DNA of 10,142 bases. It comes from Chitinophagaceae bacterium UBA4407. GTDB lineage: Bacteria; Bacteroidota; Bacteroidia; Chitinophagales; Chitinophagaceae. This document shows positions 7,567 to 10,142 of this stretch, one piece after another. The notes under the pieces were generated by a model. The model did no database searches. It worked only from the letters and a program-made list of their open reading frames with translations, and had not been told where the DNA came from. Position 1 is the first letter of the stretch, and each line of letters begins with the position of its first letter. The translations under genes and the position numbers were made by a program. The stretch covers positions 1-10,142 of the forward strand of contig DGQT01000035.1 in the NCBI GenBank assembly GCA_002390845.1, read 5' to 3'.

Positions 7567-8469
7567 TTAATCGTTTACTTCATGCAGGTAGGGCATTGAT
7601 GCCTGTGCACCCATACGGGTAACAGAAATTGATGCAGCCTTGCAGGCAGTTGAAATAGCGGCCTGCCAATCTTTTCCTGATGTAATGCCTGAGGCCAGCA
7701 CACCATTAAAAACATCTCCTGCGGCGGTAGTATCTACTGCATTTACTTTAGGGGATGGTACCAGCATTTCCAAATCTTTATTCTTAAAAAAAGCACCTTC
7801 AGCACCCATAGTAATGATGGCATTCTGCACACCCATATTGAGCAATTTTTCCGCAGCATCAGCGGCCGTTTTGCGGTCTGTTACTTTTATACCGGTTAAT
7901 ATTTCTGCTTCTGTTTCGTTGGGCGTAACAAGGTAGAGATAAGCAAACAATTCTCCAGGTAATTGCTGTGCCGGTGCAGGATTGAGGATTACTTTTTTGC
8001 CAAGTTCAAAACCTTTTTTTGCTGCATATAAAACACTGGCAACTGGTATTTCCAATTGCAGTAATATTAGTTCTGCATTTTCAATAGCATCGTTGGCGGC
8101 TTCAATATCAAGTTCGGTGAGGACATTGTTGGCACCGGGTGCAACCACAATTTCATTCTCGCCTTTTTCATCAACCAAAATCAAAGCGGTGCCAGATGCT
8201 TTTTGCAAATCAGTTCCAATGTATGTGGTAATGATCCCTTCTTTTTTAAACTCTTCTATGGCCCGTTGCCCGAATATATCGTTGCCCGTTTTACAAATGA
8301 GTGTTACTTCACTGCCCATTCTTGCAGCGGCTACGGCCTGGTTGGCACCTTTACCGCCGGAGAACATAAAAAACTCACCGCCTAATATGGTTTCGCCGGG
8401 TACGGGGAATTTATTGGTCTTTACGACCATATCCGTATTCGAGCTTCCGATTACAATAATTTTCGACAT
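7567..8469 (-). CDS. rbsK: Ribokinase (PfkB family)
   Basis: A cytoplasmic PfkB-family kinase of 300 residues, the normal length, that phosphorylates D-ribose to ribose 5-phosphate with ATP. Landmarks: the N-terminal VIGSSNTDMVVKTNKFPVPGE block (6-26), the glycine-rich substrate motif SGGKGANQAVAAARMG (37-52), ILNPAPA (161-167), TPNETEAEILTG (182-193), ITMGAEGA (219-226), and the C-terminal signature DTTAAGDVFNG (246-256) with the anion hole and the catalytic base D252. The GGKGANQAVAAAR form and NPAPA favour ribokinase over fructokinase or adenosine kinase, although deoxyribokinase or another pentose kinase is possible. The ATG at 8469 precedes MSKIIVIGSS, the expected N-terminus. The upstream gene on the same strand is a GRP-type sugar permease, 410 bases away, suggesting a shared uptake pathway but not necessarily one transcript. 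Confidence 0.95.
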   Translation of the reverse strand: MSKIIVIGSSNTDMVVKTNKFPVPGETILGGEFFMFSGGKGANQAVAAARMGSEVTLICKTGNDIFGQRAIEEFKKEGIITTYIGTDLQKASGTALILVDEKGENEIVVAPGANNVLTELDIEAANDAIENAELILLQLEIPVASVLYAAKKGFELGKKVILNPAPAQQLPGELFAYLYLVTPNETEAEILTGIKVTDRKTAADAAEKLLNMGVQNAIITMGAEGAFFKNKDLEMLVPSPKVNAVDTTAAGDVFNGVLASGITSGKDWQAAISTACKAASISVTRMGAQASMPYLHEVND

Positions 8470-8518
8470 GTGATTATCATTTAAAAGCTATTTAAAAATA
8501 AATGAGTGTGATTTTTGG

Positions 8519-8542
8519 CCGAACCATCATGGCGACATTTAA
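8519..8542 (+). repeat. 24-base dispersed repeat, copy B
   Basis: This copy matches the minus strand of 2764-2787 at 23 of 24 positions. It ends 27 bases before the long structured repeat at 8570, so two repeat types lie side by side here, about 50 bases from the rbsK start. Confidence 0.75.
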
Positions 8543-8569
8543 ACAAAGTGCCGAAATAAATTCGCACAG

Positions 8570-8746
8570 GCATAAAGCTAATTTTATTTATACATCATTC
8601 AAATTCAATGTTTGTATGCTCATTGCCGCATGGCATTGTCCCTGCAACGGCGCTGCACCCGCTTCTTTGCTGCGATATGGCTTGCGCCATCGCAGCAATT
8701 CCGGCTTTGCCGGAACCGAACCGGCTAAGGCGCCTTATGCAGGGAC
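8570..8746 (+). repeat. Structured direct repeat, complete copy
   Basis: The first ~154 bases (8570-8723) match 9990-10142 at about 93-94%, with roughly ten substitutions and a one-base length change. The element can fold into a branched structure: closing stem GTCCCTGCA (8638-8646) with TGCAGGGAC (8738-8746), extended inward by GGCGC (8649-8653) with GCGCC (8730-8734). It encloses hairpin 1 (GCTGCGAT / ATCGCAGC, 8669-8696) and hairpin 2 (TTCCGGC-TTT-GCCGGAA, 8699-8715). The ~60-base left part is AT-rich, and the folded part is GC-rich compared with its surroundings. It may be a REP/MITE-like element or a structured RNA; the sequence does not decide. Confidence 0.8.
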
Positions 8747-8879
8747 GGGTATTATAACGCACGATGGAAACGACTGTTTATTTCGGGATTGCAATCTTTT
8801 CATCTGTCGTAAAAATGGCATCATCCCGTTTCAAATGCAGCGATGCAAACAAATTTTAAACAACTTCTAAGGTTACAGA

Positions 8880-9875
8880 TTAACGGGCATAAATAATGAG
8901 TGCAATGCCAACAACGTAGAGCAACAGCATTACATTTAAAATGGCTGATGTGCCTTTTGGTGCATCTTTAAATTCTTTCCAGATAAAGATGCCCCAGATT
9001 GCTGCAACGATTGTTGCACCCTGCCCCAAACCGTAAGAAATTGCAGCACCTGCTTTGCCCGATGCAATAATGCTAAAGCTCATACCAACACACCAGATAA
9101 TACCGCCAAGTATGCCTGTAAAATGATTGCGGAATCCACCTTTAAAATACTGGCCAAAGCTTACCGGAGCACCTACAAATGGTTTCTTCATAATGTAGGT
9201 ATTGAAAATAAGATTGCTGAGCAAAATACCGACAGCAAAAAGCACCATTGCTGTATAAGGGCTTAATTTACCGGCTTCAGGAATGGTAAAATCGCTGAAC
9301 ATTGCTTTGGCAACAAAGCGGTAAAAGAAGCCCATGAGTAAACCTGCTGCAACAGATAATGCCAACCCTTTTGTTGAAGGCGAAGCATTACTTGTCGACA
9401 TTTTTTTATAAGCCCTTGCATTTAAAATAATTGCTATGGCAATTAATGCCACACCACCAAACAACATGGTGGCATTGCCCTGTGGTGCATCAATATAATT
9501 TACCACAACACCCAATACCAGTGCAATGCCAATACCTACCGGAAAAGCTACCGACATACCTGCTATTGCAATGGCAGCTACCAATAAAATATTGGCCGCA
9601 TTAAAAATGATGCCGCCGAGAATGGCTGAAAATAAATTATCATTACCGGCTTGCGATACATCTTCCATAAAGCCCCGGCCCGCGCTGCCATTGCTGCCGA
9701 GTGTAAAAGCAAAAATGAGTGTAAGAATTAAAATGCCGATCACATAATCCCAATAGAACAATTCAAAACGCCAGCTTTTAGCGGCAAGCTTTTGTGTGTT
9801 TGCCCAACTGCCCCAGCATAGCATGGTGATGAAGCAGAAGAAAACTGCAGTAGAATAATTTTCTAAGATGAACAT
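8880..9875 (-). CDS. GRP-family sugar permease (RbsU/GlcU-like, DMT superfamily)
   Basis: A 331-residue inner-membrane protein with ten predicted helices at about 8-25, 41-60, 82-105, 107-124, 136-153, 169-187, 206-224, 251-271, 277-298 and 311-329. This matches the glucose/ribose porter family of the drug/metabolite superfamily, which imports sugars by proton symport. Landmarks are CWGSWANTQKLA (20-31), GMSVAFPVGIGIALVLG (106-122), a repeat-half glycine motif GLLMGFFYRFVAKA (178-191), and GAAISYGLGQGATIVAAIWGIFIWKEFK (276-303), the typical last-but-one helix block. The ATG at 9875 gives a first helix soon after the N-terminus. The neighbouring ribokinase makes ribose the leading substrate; a nucleobase or ureide permease-like role is an alternative. 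The gene is flanked by two copies of a structured direct repeat (from 8570 and from 9990). I found no clear -7 box in 9876-9989. Confidence 0.85.
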   Translation of the reverse strand: MFILENYSTAVFFCFITMLCWGSWANTQKLAAKSWRFELFYWDYVIGILILTLIFAFTLGSNGSAGRGFMEDVSQAGNDNLFSAILGGIIFNAANILLVAAIAIAGMSVAFPVGIGIALVLGVVVNYIDAPQGNATMLFGGVALIAIAIILNARAYKKMSTSNASPSTKGLALSVAAGLLMGFFYRFVAKAMFSDFTIPEAGKLSPYTAMVLFAVGILLSNLIFNTYIMKKPFVGAPVSFGQYFKGGFRNHFTGILGGIIWCVGMSFSIIASGKAGAAISYGLGQGATIVAAIWGIFIWKEFKDAPKGTSAILNVMLLLYVVGIALIIYAR

Positions 9876-9989
9876 ATGGTTTTTATTAAATGATGAGGGT
9901 AATTAATTTACTGACTGTAATTATTTTTATACTGCAAGTGCAATCTTGCTATTTACTTTTTTGTCTTGACCTCGATCTGCATTGCATTA

Positions 9990-10142
9990 GCATCAAGCTA
10001 ATTTTATTTATACTTCGTGCAAATTCAATATCTGTATGCTCATTGCCGCATGGCATTGTCCTTGCAACGGCGCTGCACCCGCTTCTTTGCTGCGATATTG
10101 CTACGCCATCGCAGCAATTCCGGCTTTGCCGGAACCGAACCG
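9990..10142 (+). repeat. Structured direct repeat, second copy (cut by right edge)
   Basis: The same orientation and sequence as 8570-8723. Hairpin 2 is identical. Hairpin 1 keeps its eight-base stem (GCTGCGAT / ATCGCAGC) while the bases inside it differ and are one shorter. The left closing arm reads GTCCTTGCA (10058-10066), one change from copy 1; its partner is beyond the window. The copy lies about 115 bases upstream of the permease start. Confidence 0.8.

Larger units (their letters stand above)
8470..8879. other. 410-base gap between permease and rbsK, built of repeats
   Basis: No gene is supported. A plus-strand frame of 122 codons (8502-8870) runs through two different repeats (8519-8542 and 8570-8746), and its translation follows their hairpins, so I regard it as spurious. 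The stretch 8750-8879 next to the permease stop carries a ten-base palindrome, GATTGCAATC (8787-8796), and nothing else I can assign. The rbsK promoter should lie near 8470-8520 if rbsK is transcribed separately. Confidence 0.55.

Noticed and set aside
7982..8473. 163-codon plus-strand frame opposite rbsK
   Set aside because: It is antisense to an unmistakable ribokinase; the Ser/Ala/Pro-rich translation is typical of a reverse-strand shadow.
8483..8490. TAGCTTTT on the minus strand as a -7 box for rbsK
   Set aside because: It lacks the final G of TAnnTTTG, and nothing upstream supports it in this AT-rich stretch, so it may be chance.
8787..8796. Ten-base palindrome GATTGCAATC as an operator
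   Set aside because: A single short palindrome at the 3' side of the permease, with no second copy at a promoter; not enough to claim a regulatory site.
8502..8870. 122-codon plus-strand open frame in the gap between permease and rbsK
   Set aside because: It runs across two different repeats, and much of its translation comes from palindromic hairpin DNA. It shows no domain or ribosome site, so it is probably a false gene.

Overview
The window looks like chromosomal DNA from a Bacteroidota bacterium, most likely of the Chitinophagaceae / Sphingobacteriia type. The evidence is: a PorT protein (type IX secretion, a system specific to this phylum), a menaquinone-type MenG/UbiE methyltransferase, a DUF3857 exported protein, Bacteroidota-style -7 promoter boxes (TAnnTTTG) close to several starts, few Shine-Dalgarno sequences, and moderately AT-rich coding DNA. 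It appears to be a core, housekeeping stretch with hairpin-rich repeats in its gaps. I found no phage genes, transposase, CRISPR array or defence cassette.

Layout. Positions 1-2404 (-) hold uvrA, whose 3' end lies beyond the left edge. Positions 2405-2955 are a 551-base gap made largely of dispersed-repeat fragments. Positions 2956-3699 (+) hold menG/ubiE. A small unknown gene at 3722-4039 (-) converges on it. Positions 4362-5075 (+) hold porT. Positions 5076-5342 form a gap with another repeat fragment. Positions 5343-7364 (+) encode a large exported DUF3857 / transglutaminase-fold protein that seems to lack the catalytic residues. After a 202-base gap come two minus-strand genes, a ribokinase (7567-8469) and a ten-helix GRP-type sugar permease (8880-9875). 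They are separated by a 410-base gap with a structured repeat, and a second copy of that repeat lies upstream of the permease at the right edge.

Functional links. The permease and ribokinase fit as an uptake-and-phosphorylation pair for ribose, or for a ribose-containing nucleoside product. MenG supplies the last methylation of menaquinone, and UvrA is the damage sensor of nucleotide excision repair. PorT and the DUF3857 protein both belong to the cell envelope. PorT next to menG is an arrangement I recall from other Bacteroidota, so this part of the window may be ancestral synteny.

The least explained material is non-coding. It comprises a ~150-base direct repeat that flanks the permease and can fold into a branched structure, a 24-base sequence shared in inverted orientation between two distant gaps, and a 27-base sequence shared between two other gaps. 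The open frames crossing these regions look like artefacts of the repeats.
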